From positions 1 through 64,000 of the forward strand of contig DATBYF010000075.1 in assembly GCA_036513895.1 (NCBI GenBank): a stretch of DNA of 64,000 nt, written 5' to 3'. The notes beneath the pieces are model-generated. The model saw only the letters and a list, made by a program, of their open reading frames with translations. It was not told where the DNA came from and did no database searches. The translations under genes were made by a program, and so were the position numbers. This DNA comes from Palsa-147 sp036513895 (GTDB taxonomy: Bacteria > Acidobacteriota > Terriglobia > Acidiferrales > UBA7541). Positions 42,943 through 52,449 of the stretch are shown one piece after another; position 1 is the stretch's first letter, and the number at the start of each line of letters is the position of its first letter.

Positions 42943-44610
42943 TCAGATTTCCAAAATTACAGGAAGAATCAGCGGCCGCTTGGCCGTCTGCTTGTTTAAA
43001 AACCGTTTCAGATCCACGCGGATTTTTTCTTTAATCACGCCCCAATCCGTTTTTTCTTCCGCTGTGGATTGCTCGATCGTTTTCAAAATGACTTCGCGGG
43101 CCTTAGCCATCAATTCCTGTCCGTCGTCGGATGGCACAAATCCGCGCGAAACGATTTCCGGCTGCCCCTCGAGGCGCCCCGTGTGTTTGTCAATCGCCAG
43201 AATCGGCACCACCACGCCATCTTCCGCGAGATGCCGACGTTCGCGAATCACCACTTCCTCAATTTCTTCGAGCGATCCGGAATCCACCAGGACGCGCCCG
43301 GCGGTCACCGGTTCGCGGCGGTGCGCGCCATCGGCGGTGAATTCGATCGGCTGGCCGCTTTCGAGCAGGAAAACCTCGCCCGAAACTGCGCCAACTTGCT
43401 CCGCGAGCGCCGCGTGGCGGAAGAGATGCCGGTACTCGCCATGTAGCGGAATAAAATATTTCGGCCGCACAAGATTCAGCACCAACTTCATTTCTTCCTG
43501 GCTCGCGTGACCGGAGACATGAATCGGCGCAGAGCGCCCGCCTTCGTAGTACACGAGCACTTGCCTCCGGAAGAAATGGTCAATCATCCGGAAAATCGCC
43601 TTTTCATTTCCCGGGATAATTCGCGCGGAAAGCACGACCGTGTCGTTTTCCTCGATGCTCACGTACCGGTGATTGTCCACGGCGATGCGCGAGAGGGAGG
43701 ACATCGGCTCCGCCTGCGTGCCGCTCGCCAAAATGGCGAGTTTGTGCGGATCATATGTGCGCAAATCTTGCGGCCGGACGAGGCTGCCGTCCGGAATTCG
43801 AAGGCGATTCAGTTCGTGCGCGATTTCAACGTTGTCCACCATGCTGCGCCCGACGAAACCAATCTTCCGGCCGCACATCGTGGCGATATCAATCACCTGC
43901 TGAATGCGGTGAATCGAGCTCGCAAAGCACGAGAACACAATCTTTCGCGGCGCGGCGCGGCAAAGCTCTTCGAGCGGCATCGTCACCGCACGTTCAGACG
44001 GCGTAAAGCCCGGGCGCTCGACATTCGTGCTGTCGCTGAAAAGCGCCAGAACGCCTTCCTGCCCGTAGCGCGCAAACGCGTGCAAATCGAAAGGCTTGCC
44101 ATCCACGGGCGTCTGATCAATTTTGTAATCGCCGGTATGAATGATTACGCCCACCGGGGTTCGAATCGCCAGCGCGACGCAATCAATCGTGCTGTGCGTC
44201 ACATGCAGGAATTCAATCTTGAACGGACCGAGCTCAACGTGATGTCCCGGCGCAATTTCGCGCAGGTCCGCCTCTTCCACCATGTTTCTCTCGGCGAGTT
44301 TTTTGCGAACGAGCGCGAGTGTGAACTGAGTGCCGTACACAGGAACGTTGAGATCGCCGAGAATGTAAGGAAGCGCGCCGATGTGATCTTCGTGCGCATG
44401 TGTGAGCAGAATCGCGCGCACCATCTGGCGATGCTGCTTCAAATACGTAATGTCGGGAATGACGATGTCAACGCCAAGAAGTTCAGCTTCGGGGAACATC
44501 AGGCCCGCATCAATGACGATGATGTCGTCACCGCTGCGCAGCACCATCATGTTCATTCCGAACTCGCCGAGGCCGCCGAGCGGAATTGCCAGGACGGAAG
44601 GTTTACTCAA
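42943..44610 (-). CDS. rnj: Ribonuclease J
   Basis: A 555-residue metallo-beta-lactamase-fold ribonuclease with 5'-exonuclease and endonuclease activity in RNA maturation and decay. The zinc motif is HAHEDH at residues 71-76, followed by the beta-CASP domain and the C-terminal helical domain (TAEEKTDWGVIKEKIRVDLKRFL). Full length for the family. It is the first gene of the minus-strand run rnj-rimI-uppP-ftsK. Confidence 0.95.
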   Translation of the reverse strand: MSKPSVLAIPLGGLGEFGMNMMVLRSGDDIIVIDAGLMFPEAELLGVDIVIPDITYLKQHRQMVRAILLTHAHEDHIGALPYILGDLNVPVYGTQFTLALVRKKLAERNMVEEADLREIAPGHHVELGPFKIEFLHVTHSTIDCVALAIRTPVGVIIHTGDYKIDQTPVDGKPFDLHAFARYGQEGVLALFSDSTNVERPGFTPSERAVTMPLEELCRAAPRKIVFSCFASSIHRIQQVIDIATMCGRKIGFVGRSMVDNVEIAHELNRLRIPDGSLVRPQDLRTYDPHKLAILASGTQAEPMSSLSRIAVDNHRYVSIEENDTVVLSARIIPGNEKAIFRMIDHFFRRQVLVYYEGGRSAPIHVSGHASQEEMKLVLNLVRPKYFIPLHGEYRHLFRHAALAEQVGAVSGEVFLLESGQPIEFTADGAHRREPVTAGRVLVDSGSLEEIEEVVIRERRHLAEDGVVVPILAIDKHTGRLEGQPEIVSRGFVPSDDGQELMAKAREVILKTIEQSTAEEKTDWGVIKEKIRVDLKRFLNKQTAKRPLILPVILEI

Positions 44611-44680
44611 GAAGGTCCTTCATTTTCACTTCGGACATCGTACCACATGACAATCGAGAGACTCGCCGAGTGGTCGCCGA

Positions 44681-44995
44681 TCAGTCAGCAGTACTGCCGG
44701 CGAATAGCCGCGCGATAGCCACGAGAAGAATTGCGCCCACGGTGGCAGCCGCCAAGCTGCCGAAGAACCCAAACATAGCAATATTGAGCTTTTGAAATAT
44801 CCATCCGCCGATTACGGCGCCGACGAGCCCAAGCACGACATCAGCAAGGCAACCGAACCCTCTGCCGCGCGATACAGTTCCGGCGATCCATCCGGCGATC
44901 AGGCCGATGACGATCCACAAAATAAAACTATTGGAAGGCAGAAGAATGTACGTGCGAAAGTCACGTTGGATGATGCTGGCGACGATCGTGCTCAT
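44681..44995 (-). CDS. GlsB/YeaQ/YmgE-family membrane protein
   Basis: A 104-residue inner-membrane protein with about three hydrophobic segments and glycine-rich GLIAGWIAGTVSRGRGFG / DVVLGLVGAVIGGWIF. This is the transglycosylase-associated (GlsB/YeaQ) family, linked to general stress response in several bacteria. GGGAG is 6 bases before the ATG. It is transcribed divergently from the deoxyhypusine-synthase-like gene; 150 bp separate the start codons and presumably hold both promoters. Confidence 0.88.
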   Translation of the reverse strand: MSTIVASIIQRDFRTYILLPSNSFILWIVIGLIAGWIAGTVSRGRGFGCLADVVLGLVGAVIGGWIFQKLNIAMFGFFGSLAAATVGAILLVAIARLFAGSTAD

Positions 44996-45145
44996 GTCCG
45001 CTCCCGTAAATTAACGCGCCGCATTGGCGTCGCGACACTTTCCTGTTTTCTATTTTCCGCGTTTGTAATATCAATGGTGCGCGCGATTCCACGCTTTCGC
45101 GATTTATTCGCACCAGTTCAAGTACATTACCTGCGGAGGCTCTGA

Positions 45146-46216
45146 ATGGCAAAGAAAAAGGGTGTGACCGGGAGAATCCTCCACGATCCGATTAAAGATC
45201 ACCTCACGCCCATATTTCCGCTCGATCTTTCAAAAATTCGCACCGTGGATGAACTCGTCCGAGCCATGGGCCGGACCGCATTCACCGGCAGGCAGATCGG
45301 CGATGGCGTGGATGTGCTCGAAGAAATGGCGCGAGATAAAGATTGTTTCATCGTGATGACGCTCGCCGGCGCGATGACCGTCGCCAAAATGGGTTTGATC
45401 TTCTGCGACTTGATTGAAGCCGGTATCGTTCGCGCGGTTGTTTCAACGGGTGCGCTGATGGCACACGGTCTCGTCGAGGCTACCGGCCTCAAGCATTATC
45501 GCTACGATCCCAAAATGGATGATCGTGAGCTTTTCGAGGCCGGTTACAACCGCGTCTACGATTCTCTCGAGCCGGAGACAAATCTCGACCACGTCGAGGA
45601 AGTCGTCGAGGCAGTCCTTTGGGATTGGGATCCCGATGAAATCGTCTGTAGCTGGAAATTGAACCGGCGCATCGGCGAACATCTTCTCAAGCACGCTGAA
45701 GGTCGCGGCATTCTCAAATCTGCCGCCGCGCACAACGTTCCCATTTTTGTTCCTGCATTCAGCGATTCCGAACTCGGCATCGATTTTGTTCTGCACAACA
45801 AGCAGCGGTCGCGAAAAGGGATTCCGACTTTGCGATTTGATCCCTTCGACGATTTTGAACAGTACGCCAAGACGATGCTCGCGACGAAGCGCATGGGCAT
45901 CCTGACAATCGGCGGCGGCGTCCCGCGCAATTGGGCTCAACAATTCGGCGTGTACGCTGAACTGCTGGCGCGCCGCGGCTACGAAAAAATTCCCCTCAAA
46001 CGTTACAACTACGGCGTGCGCATCTGCCCCGAGCCCGTGCATTGGGGCGGCCTCTCCGGCAGCACGTACACCGAAGCTGTTTCCTGGGGAAAATTTGTGC
46101 CGCCGGAAGAAGGTGGCCGACTCGCAGAAGTGTTCGACGACGCAACCGTCGCGCTTCCACTAATGGTAGCTGCACTCTTTGAGCGCCTCGGTTATTTCAA
46201 GAAGAAAAGACGCTAG
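45146..46216 (+). CDS. Deoxyhypusine-synthase-like protein
   Basis: A 356-residue NAD-dependent enzyme related to eukaryotic and archaeal deoxyhypusine synthase. The catalytic-lysine segment is conserved as AVSWGKF (Lys316), and the NAD-site signatures LAGAMTVAKMG, ILTIGGGVPRNWAQQ and HWGGLSGSTYTEA are present. Bacteria lack eIF5A, and bacterial members have been linked to polyamine synthesis (spermidine or homospermidine). It is convergent with pyruvoyl-dependent arginine decarboxylase (73 bp between stops), supporting a polyamine role. The exact product is unknown. Confidence 0.85.
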   Translation: MAKKKGVTGRILHDPIKDHLTPIFPLDLSKIRTVDELVRAMGRTAFTGRQIGDGVDVLEEMARDKDCFIVMTLAGAMTVAKMGLIFCDLIEAGIVRAVVSTGALMAHGLVEATGLKHYRYDPKMDDRELFEAGYNRVYDSLEPETNLDHVEEVVEAVLWDWDPDEIVCSWKLNRRIGEHLLKHAEGRGILKSAAAHNVPIFVPAFSDSELGIDFVLHNKQRSRKGIPTLRFDPFDDFEQYAKTMLATKRMGILTIGGGVPRNWAQQFGVYAELLARRGYEKIPLKRYNYGVRICPEPVHWGGLSGSTYTEAVSWGKFVPPEEGGRLAEVFDDATVALPLMVAALFERLGYFKKKRR

Positions 46217-46289
46217 AGAGATCGCTGTAGCCAACGGACTTCAAAGTTCGTGATCTTCGAAGTAGAAGTGCGTGAATGGGGCGGCGTCG

Positions 46290-46847
46290 TTAGTCGTCTT
46301 CGCCAAGCAGAATTGCAGCGGAAAGAACCGTGGTCCACAGCCCGCGCTTATCGCCGACGGCGGACTGCGTAATATTCATGGTGCGCACGATCTTGTTCGA
46401 AATTCGATAAACCTCCTTCTTCTCATCCCACGATAAATCCGGATCAAATTCCACGTTCAGGGTCGTCGCGAGCATTTCCGCCGCTAGCTCCTCGCAATAT
46501 TCGCCCGCGACTTCTTCCGTCTCGCCGAAGGAATGATGCTCGGAAAGATATCCGAACATGGATTTATCGCCCGGCAGCGCCAGTCCCACGCCTGCCGCGA
46601 TCAAGCGGTGCGGTTCACGCGTCTGATTTTCGCTGATTACGCAGAACGCCACCTGCCCCGGCTTCAGATGCTTCAAGCCTTCGCTGCGTGAAATCAATTT
46701 GCAGTAGGGAGGAAAAATCGAGGAAACACGAACGATATTGCAGGCGGCCACGCCGGCATTACGCAGCGCGAGCTCGAAGCTCGAAAGCCTCTCGCGATGT
46801 TTTCCGACTCCCTTGGTGAGGAAAATCCTGGTCGCGACGAATGCCAT
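46290..46847 (-). CDS. pdaD: Pyruvoyl-dependent arginine decarboxylase
   Basis: A 185-residue PvlArgDC-family proenzyme that cuts itself at a Ser-Ser bond and forms a pyruvoyl cofactor at the new N-terminus of the alpha chain. The processing site is at Ser42-Ser43 in VRVSSIFPP. The product chain contains SENQTREPHRL and a conserved central Glu region. Reaction: arginine to agmatine, the first step of one polyamine route. The small size and cleavage site fit the family well. Its convergent neighbour is the deoxyhypusine-synthase-like gene. No agmatinase or agmatine deiminase is in the window. Confidence 0.9.
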   Translation of the reverse strand: MAFVATRIFLTKGVGKHRERLSSFELALRNAGVAACNIVRVSSIFPPYCKLISRSEGLKHLKPGQVAFCVISENQTREPHRLIAAGVGLALPGDKSMFGYLSEHHSFGETEEVAGEYCEELAAEMLATTLNVEFDPDLSWDEKKEVYRISNKIVRTMNITQSAVGDKRGLWTTVLSAAILLGEDD

Positions 46848-47024
46848 ATTTCGTGCCGGGCTTTGGCTCCTCTGCTCTTGTGAGCCGGAAAAATTTTACG
46901 TAACGAAAATTAACAAGAAGGTGCATGAGTGTCAACGTAAATTGAACCTTCCGGCGAAATGAATGCTGTCACATCGCGCACAGCTAAATCGCTGAAGCAG
47001 CACTTCTGCAGCACTCGGGCAACC

Positions 47025-47048
47025 GTAGGGCCCGTCGGCAGACGGGCC
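47025..47048 (+). repeat. GTAG-headed REP-like hairpin
   Basis: GTAG at 47025-47028 is followed by an 8-bp perfect stem (47029-47036 and 47041-47048) with a GGCA loop, then GTTTG. The layout matches 26241-26264. It sits 23 bp from the end of the 5'-nucleotidase gene. Confidence 0.55.
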
Positions 47049-47070
47049 GTTTGTCTGACGTGGTGCGAGT

Positions 47071-48822
47071 TTATCTCGTACTTCGGTCAGCCGCTTCCTC
47101 TCGTGCCTCCTTCAAAATCGCATCCAACGCCTCACGCGGTTCAATGCGCCAATTTCCGTCAGCTTCAGTGGGTATGGATTTCGTGCGCGCGAGATAATCA
47201 ATAATCAGTTCGCGAATTTCATCGTCAGACCGCGCAATGACCGGCAGATCTTTGTACACGCCATACCCGCCTCCACCCGTGTAGCGGTAGTTGTTGATCG
47301 CGACCCGCAATTTCGCCCCCGGATCGAGTGCTGCTCCCTTAAAAGTAAGATTTCGAATTCGCTCGCCCACCGGCTGCGTGAGGTCAATCACATACGAAAC
47401 GCCTTCCGCGTTATCCGAGTTATATCCGGGAAGCTTCTCTTTCTGGCCCTCCGCGAGCGGCCATCCAGAATAAAAGCTCGCGGCGTGTTCGAGAGCATCT
47501 TTCAATTGCGCCCCGGTCAGCTCCACCGTATAGAGCGTGTTCTCGTATACGTACAGCGCCGAAATCTGCCGCACAGTGACCGGCCCAGCCGGAATCTTCA
47601 CCCCCGGAAAAAACATGGTTGCCATCGAAACATCGGCGTGCCCGGCGTCGAGCTGTACCGTGTGAATCAAATCCACGAGCGGATCATCAATGTAACGCGC
47701 CGTAAGCCCGTCAAGCGCCTTCGTTGACGTCGCGATCGGCGTATCGAGATATTTTTCCGTCGCCTGATGATACGGCGCCACAATCCGCGCGATTCCCGCA
47801 TCTTCCGCGACGCTATCCGTCGCAGGAATCGTCCGCGAATGCTTGGAAACAATTTTCCACGCACCTGTAGCGTCGCGTTCCATCTTGATGTCCGCGCGCG
47901 CCAGCGATCCGCCCCAATTCTTCGCTTGCGCAAGCAGCACGCCGTGGACCATCAACTCCGGCATCTCCTGGTGCGTGTGCCCGTAGAAGATCATGTCAAT
48001 ATCGGGAACTTCGTCGGCCAACTCCCAAGCTGCATTCTCATCCTGCAGGTCCTCACTCCCATACATCTCGCCGGTCTTCGGATCTCGATCTAATCCTGAG
48101 TGCATAATCACTACAACGACGTCCGCCTTCTTTCTGACAATCGGTTCAATCTTCTTCGCCGTCTCCACTATGGACTCGAATTCATACCCGCGATAATGCT
48201 CGGGAATTTCCCAGCGAGGCACGCCCGGCGTGATGAACCCGATGATTCCTACGCGTACACCGTCTACATTTCGAATCACGTAGGGCGGAATGTACGCGAC
48301 ACCGGCGGTGTAAATCTCTTTCAAATTTGCCGCCAGCCACGGAAAATGCGATTCGCGCTTCGCTTTCCAAATTGAATCCAAGCCGAAATTGAATTCATGA
48401 TTCCCGACAGCCATCGCGTCGTAATGCATGGCATTGAACGCGGCGATGGCAGGATTCGGCTTAGTCGCATCCTTCTTCGCGAAGTAATAGACGAGCGGAG
48501 TCCCCTGTGTCGTATCGCCGCAATCGAGGAGCAGGGCGTGAGGCGCCTCGGCGCGCTGCTCCTTCACCAGCGTCGCCATTTTCGTTAATCCGTTCGGCAC
48601 CGCTTTGTCGGCGTAATAATCCCACGGAGCGAGATGTCCATGAGAATCCGTCGTGCTCAGCAGCGTAATCGTCACTGCAGAAGGCCCTGCGTGCGCTGGT
48701 TTCGTCGCCTGGGACGTTTTCGGCGTCGCCGTAGCCGCGCCCTGCTGCGCAGAAACAGCGGGACTAAAGCCGAGAACTGCCACTAATAAAAGTGATCTAA
48801 GAAATCTGACGCGATTTCCCAT
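47071..48822 (-). CDS. Exported 5'-nucleotidase / UDP-sugar hydrolase (UshA-like)
   Basis: A 583-residue periplasmic enzyme that dephosphorylates nucleotides. A signal peptide (MGNRVRFLRSLLLVAVLGFSPAVSA) precedes the metallophosphatase domain with TTDSHGH, DCGDTTQGTP, GNHEFNFGLD, IMHSGLD and YGHTHQE. The C-terminal 5'-nucleotidase domain (about 365-570) contains NNYRYTGGGG and binds the substrate. ATG 48822 follows GGAGCTATCG and starts the signal peptide; the earlier ATG 48852 adds 10 unlikely residues. It is divergent from sdhC, 200 bp apart, and probably monocistronic. Confidence 0.92.
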   Translation of the reverse strand: MGNRVRFLRSLLLVAVLGFSPAVSAQQGAATATPKTSQATKPAHAGPSAVTITLLSTTDSHGHLAPWDYYADKAVPNGLTKMATLVKEQRAEAPHALLLDCGDTTQGTPLVYYFAKKDATKPNPAIAAFNAMHYDAMAVGNHEFNFGLDSIWKAKRESHFPWLAANLKEIYTAGVAYIPPYVIRNVDGVRVGIIGFITPGVPRWEIPEHYRGYEFESIVETAKKIEPIVRKKADVVVVIMHSGLDRDPKTGEMYGSEDLQDENAAWELADEVPDIDMIFYGHTHQEMPELMVHGVLLAQAKNWGGSLARADIKMERDATGAWKIVSKHSRTIPATDSVAEDAGIARIVAPYHQATEKYLDTPIATSTKALDGLTARYIDDPLVDLIHTVQLDAGHADVSMATMFFPGVKIPAGPVTVRQISALYVYENTLYTVELTGAQLKDALEHAASFYSGWPLAEGQKEKLPGYNSDNAEGVSYVIDLTQPVGERIRNLTFKGAALDPGAKLRVAINNYRYTGGGGYGVYKDLPVIARSDDEIRELIIDYLARTKSIPTEADGNWRIEPREALDAILKEAREEAADRSTR

Positions 48823-49022
48823 CGATAGCTCCAAGCACCAATACAGCTTCAAGTACCAATGCGCCGCAGTCTAACACGCCGGACAAAATGACCGCTGCTC
48901 CCACGCGCACGGCCTTGAAAAGCTTTCACCGCGCCCCTATACTGAATTCAGCGTTCATTCCGCGCGCGACGCGGATTCGGGCAAGTGATTTGCGCCCGCC
49001 GGATAACGGAGGAAACTTCGGA

Positions 49023-49679
49023 GTGGCCAGTCCAGCCGTTGTAGCCCAGTCAAAACAAAGTTACATCCTCGACAAACTGCATTCCCTAAGTGGCGTTATT
49101 CCCATAGGCGTCTTCCTTCTCGAGCATTTTTTCGAAAATAGTTACGCGCTTGTCAGCCCCGATAAATTCAATTACGTTGCCGGAAAACTCGAGACGATCC
49201 CGTGGCGTGTGCCCGTGGAACTCCTCGGCATCTGGTTGCCCATTCTTTTTCATGGCCTCTACGGCTTTTACATCTGGTGGAAAGGCAGCTCAAACGCCAT
49301 CGGCCATCCCTGGATGTCCAACTGGATGTATGTCCTCCAGCGCTGGACGGGAATCATCGCGTTCTTTTTTATCGGCTGGCATGTTTATATGGAGCGATTC
49401 CTCACCAATGGCCGCTCAACTTACGCCGCCGTCGCCAACGATCTCGCCAATCCCTATTCCGTGGCGTTCTACGCCATCGGTATCGTGGCTGCGTCCTTTC
49501 ATCTGGGCAATGGACTTTGGAATTTCGCGTGTAAATGGGGCATCGCAATCAGTCCTCGTTCGCAACGCGCGGCCGCAATTTTTGGAGCACTCGTCGCGAT
49601 CATATTTACGGTTGTCGGTCTCACAATCATCGCGGGCTTTCATTATCAGTGGCGCCCGCTCAACACCTACATCGAATGA
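49023..49679 (+). CDS. sdhC: Succinate dehydrogenase cytochrome b558 subunit
   Basis: A 218-residue membrane anchor of complex II with five hydrophobic segments and heme-ligating-type His residues (LLEHFF, LFHGLYGFYIW, GWHVYMERF, ASFHLGNGLWNF), typical of the Bacillus-like cytochrome b558 type, which is one fused subunit rather than separate SdhC and SdhD. GTG 49023 lies 8 bases after GGAGGAAAC and is preferred over the open ATG at 48888. The stop overlaps the sdhA ATG by one base step (ATGA), giving a tight sdhCAB operon. Confidence 0.92.
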   Translation: MASPAVVAQSKQSYILDKLHSLSGVIPIGVFLLEHFFENSYALVSPDKFNYVAGKLETIPWRVPVELLGIWLPILFHGLYGFYIWWKGSSNAIGHPWMSNWMYVLQRWTGIIAFFFIGWHVYMERFLTNGRSTYAAVANDLANPYSVAFYAIGIVAASFHLGNGLWNFACKWGIAISPRSQRAAAIFGALVAIIFTVVGLTIIAGFHYQWRPLNTYIE

Positions 49680-51460
49680 AAAATCCACGAGTCATAATCG
49701 TTGGCGGCGGTCTCGCCGGACTGATGGCCGCGATTCGCGTTGCCGAATTGGGCGTGCCCTGCGATCTTTTCTCCATCGTTCCGGTCAAGCGCTCGCATTC
49801 CGTTTGCGCTCAGGGCGGAATCAACGCCGCAAAGAATTTGAAGGGCGAAGGGGATTCAACCTACAAGCATTTCGATGACACCATTTACGGCGGTGATTTT
49901 CTCGCCAATCAGCCGCTTGTAAAAGGCATGTGCGAGGCCGCGCCCGCTATCATCGATCTCCTCGATCGCATGGGCGTCATGTTCAATCGCACGCCTGAAG
50001 GCTTACTCGATTTCCGCCGTTTCGGCGGGACGCTCTATAACCGCACCGCTTTCGCCGGCGCCACCACCGGCCAGCAATTGCTCTACGCGCTTGATGAGCA
50101 GGTTCGCCGCGCCGAGAGCGAAGGCAAAATCCGCAAGTACGAAGGCTGGACATTTCTCTCTGCCGTCATTGATAACGGCGGAGTCTGCCGCGGCATCTGC
50201 GCCATGGATTTGAAGACCATGGAAGTCCGCACGTTCCGCGCCGACGCCTCGATTTTCTGCACTGGCGGTATCGGCGCGGTCTTCGTTCGCTCGACGAACT
50301 CTGTTGTCTGCACGGGCTCCGCGCAATCTGCGCTCTTCCAGCAGGGCGTCTACTACGCCAACGGCGAGTTCATTCAGGTGCATCCCACCGCAATCCCCGG
50401 CGAAGACAAACTCCGCCTGATGAGCGAATCGGCGCGCGGCGAGGGTGGCCGCGTCTGGGTGCCCAAACGCGCCGGCGACACCCGCCCCGGAAATTCAATC
50501 CCAGAAAACGAGCGCTTCTATTTTCTGGAAGAGTGGTACCCGAAATACGCAAACCTCGTGCCGCGCGATGTCGCCACGCGAGCGATTCACAAAATTGTCT
50601 ACGAAGACAAACTCGGAATCGGTGGCGAGCCCGCCGTCTATCTGGACGTCACGCACCTTTCGCGCGAAGTTCTTGACCGCAAGCTCGAAGGCATTCTCGA
50701 AATCTACGAAAAGTTTGTCGGCGTTGACCCTCGCAAAGAACCCATGAAAGTTTTTCCGGCCATGCATTACACGATGGGCGGCCTATGGGTGGACAACGAG
50801 AACCAGGCGACGAACGTTCCGGGAATTTACGCTGCCGGAGAATGCGATTATCAATATCACGGCGCAAACCGTCTCGGCGCGAATTCGCTCGTATCCTGCA
50901 TCCACGGCGGAATGCTCGCCGGCCCTGCGTCCGTGCGTTACGCGCGCAATCTTGAGAACGGTGCGGACGCGACCGACGAAAGCGTCTTCGAGGCCGAGCG
51001 CGTCCGCCAGCGCGAAGCGAACGACCGCCTTCTCCATCAGCAGGGAAGCGAGAACCCCATTACCATTTGGAAAGAGTTGGGCGACACGATGACGGAAAAC
51101 GTGACCGTCATCCGCTATAACGACAAGATGCGCCAAACACTCGCGAAGATTGACGCGCTCGAAGAACGCTACCGGCGCATCAATCTCTCCGATCGCACGC
51201 AGTGGGCCAATCAAACGCTGCAATTCGCTCGCGAGCTCGAAAACATGCTGATTCTCGCGAGAGTCATCACGCTCGGTGCCATCGCTCGCGACGAAACTCG
51301 TGGCGCGCACTACAAGCCTGAATTTCCCGAGCGCGACGATGCCAACTGGCTGAAGACAACGAAGGCAAGTTACAACGGCGGGAAAATAAAGCTCGAATAC
51401 GAGCCTGTCGACGTCTCGTTAATTCCGCCGCGCGAGCGCAAATACACCGCCGCGAAGTAG
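49676..51460 (+). CDS. sdhA: Succinate dehydrogenase flavoprotein subunit
   Basis: A 594-residue FAD-containing catalytic subunit that oxidises succinate to fumarate. GGGLAG at 10-15 binds the ADP part of FAD; His41 in RSHSVCAQGG is the residue that usually carries the covalent flavin. Later signatures are HPTAIPG, LGANSL and a conserved C-terminal domain. The ATG overlaps the sdhC stop as ATGA. It is followed by sdhB after 67 bp. Confidence 0.96.
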   Translation: MKNPRVIIVGGGLAGLMAAIRVAELGVPCDLFSIVPVKRSHSVCAQGGINAAKNLKGEGDSTYKHFDDTIYGGDFLANQPLVKGMCEAAPAIIDLLDRMGVMFNRTPEGLLDFRRFGGTLYNRTAFAGATTGQQLLYALDEQVRRAESEGKIRKYEGWTFLSAVIDNGGVCRGICAMDLKTMEVRTFRADASIFCTGGIGAVFVRSTNSVVCTGSAQSALFQQGVYYANGEFIQVHPTAIPGEDKLRLMSESARGEGGRVWVPKRAGDTRPGNSIPENERFYFLEEWYPKYANLVPRDVATRAIHKIVYEDKLGIGGEPAVYLDVTHLSREVLDRKLEGILEIYEKFVGVDPRKEPMKVFPAMHYTMGGLWVDNENQATNVPGIYAAGECDYQYHGANRLGANSLVSCIHGGMLAGPASVRYARNLENGADATDESVFEAERVRQREANDRLLHQQGSENPITIWKELGDTMTENVTVIRYNDKMRQTLAKIDALEERYRRINLSDRTQWANQTLQFARELENMLILARVITLGAIARDETRGAHYKPEFPERDDANWLKTTKASYNGGKIKLEYEPVDVSLIPPRERKYTAAK

Positions 51461-51527
51461 TTGCGGTACTATAATTTTAGGGCGCAACTCGCTGCGCCAG
51501 GTTTTGCTGGATAGAACACGAGGCATC

Positions 51528-52283
51528 GTGCCCGACAAAACATTCATAGTTCGCGTAAAACGCCAACAACAACCCGACGAAGCCACTCGCTGGGACGAGT
51601 TCGAGCTCCGCTACCGCCCGCACTTGAACATCATTACCTGCCTGCGCGACATCGCCGAGCACCCAACCACGCGCGACGGCCGCGAAGTCACGCCGGTGAC
51701 GTACGACGCCAATTGCCTCGAGGAAATTTGCGGCGCCTGCGCGATGCTAATCAACGGTTATCCGCGCCAGGCCTGCTCCGCGCTCGTCGATTCGCTCGAT
51801 AAGCCCATCCGTCTCGAGCCGCTCGAAAAATTCCCTATCGTGCGCGATCTCCTAGTGGATCGCTCGCAAATGTTCGAAAGTCTCAAGCGCATGCACTGCT
51901 GGATTCCGATTGACGGCACCTACGCGCTCGGCGCGGGACCGCGCATGTCGCCAGCGCTGCAAGAACAGGGTTATCCTCTCTCCCGCTGCATCTCGTGCGG
52001 CAATTGCCTCGAAATTTGCCCCAAGGTGAACGAGCACACGAATTTCGTTGGTGCCGCAATCATCAGCCAGGTGCGCCTCTTCAATCTGCACCCCACAGGC
52101 GCGATGCACGCAAGCGAGCGCCTCGAAGCCATGATGGGACCGGGCGGAATCGAAGATTGCGACAACGCCCAGAATTGCGTGAAAGTTTGCCCCAAGGGCA
52201 TCCCGCTCACCGAATCGATCGCTGCTGTCAACGGCCAGGTCCTACGCCACGCCGTCAAGTCATGGTTCACCGGCCACGACTAA
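51528..52283 (+). CDS. sdhB: Succinate dehydrogenase iron-sulfur subunit
   Basis: A 251-residue electron-transfer subunit linking FAD to the quinone. The N-terminal ferredoxin-like domain has CLEEICGACAM and a later Cys for the [2Fe-2S] centre; CISCGNCLEICP and CVKVCP provide ligands for the [4Fe-4S] and [3Fe-4S] clusters. The GTG start at 51528 lies 5 bases after GAGG. It is the third gene of the sdhCAB operon, after which 166 bp without genes precede the dipeptidase. Confidence 0.94.
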   Translation: MPDKTFIVRVKRQQQPDEATRWDEFELRYRPHLNIITCLRDIAEHPTTRDGREVTPVTYDANCLEEICGACAMLINGYPRQACSALVDSLDKPIRLEPLEKFPIVRDLLVDRSQMFESLKRMHCWIPIDGTYALGAGPRMSPALQEQGYPLSRCISCGNCLEICPKVNEHTNFVGAAIISQVRLFNLHPTGAMHASERLEAMMGPGGIEDCDNAQNCVKVCPKGIPLTESIAAVNGQVLRHAVKSWFTGHD

Positions 52284-52449
52284 AGATGAGGCACTCTTTT
52301 CCCGGTGCGCCAAGATAAATTCTTTCTATAAAACGCCGAACTTTCTACCACTCTTGCTCTAGCGGCCTCGCCGCCTTTCAGGTATAACTCCAACGCAGCA
52401 AAATTTCGCGCGCTCCGCCGAATCGGGCCCCGCGCATGGAGGGCAATGA

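Noticed and set aside
43507..44718. 403-codon plus-strand ORF
   Set aside because: Antisense to ribonuclease J; rich in Arg/His/Asn as expected for a shadow frame.
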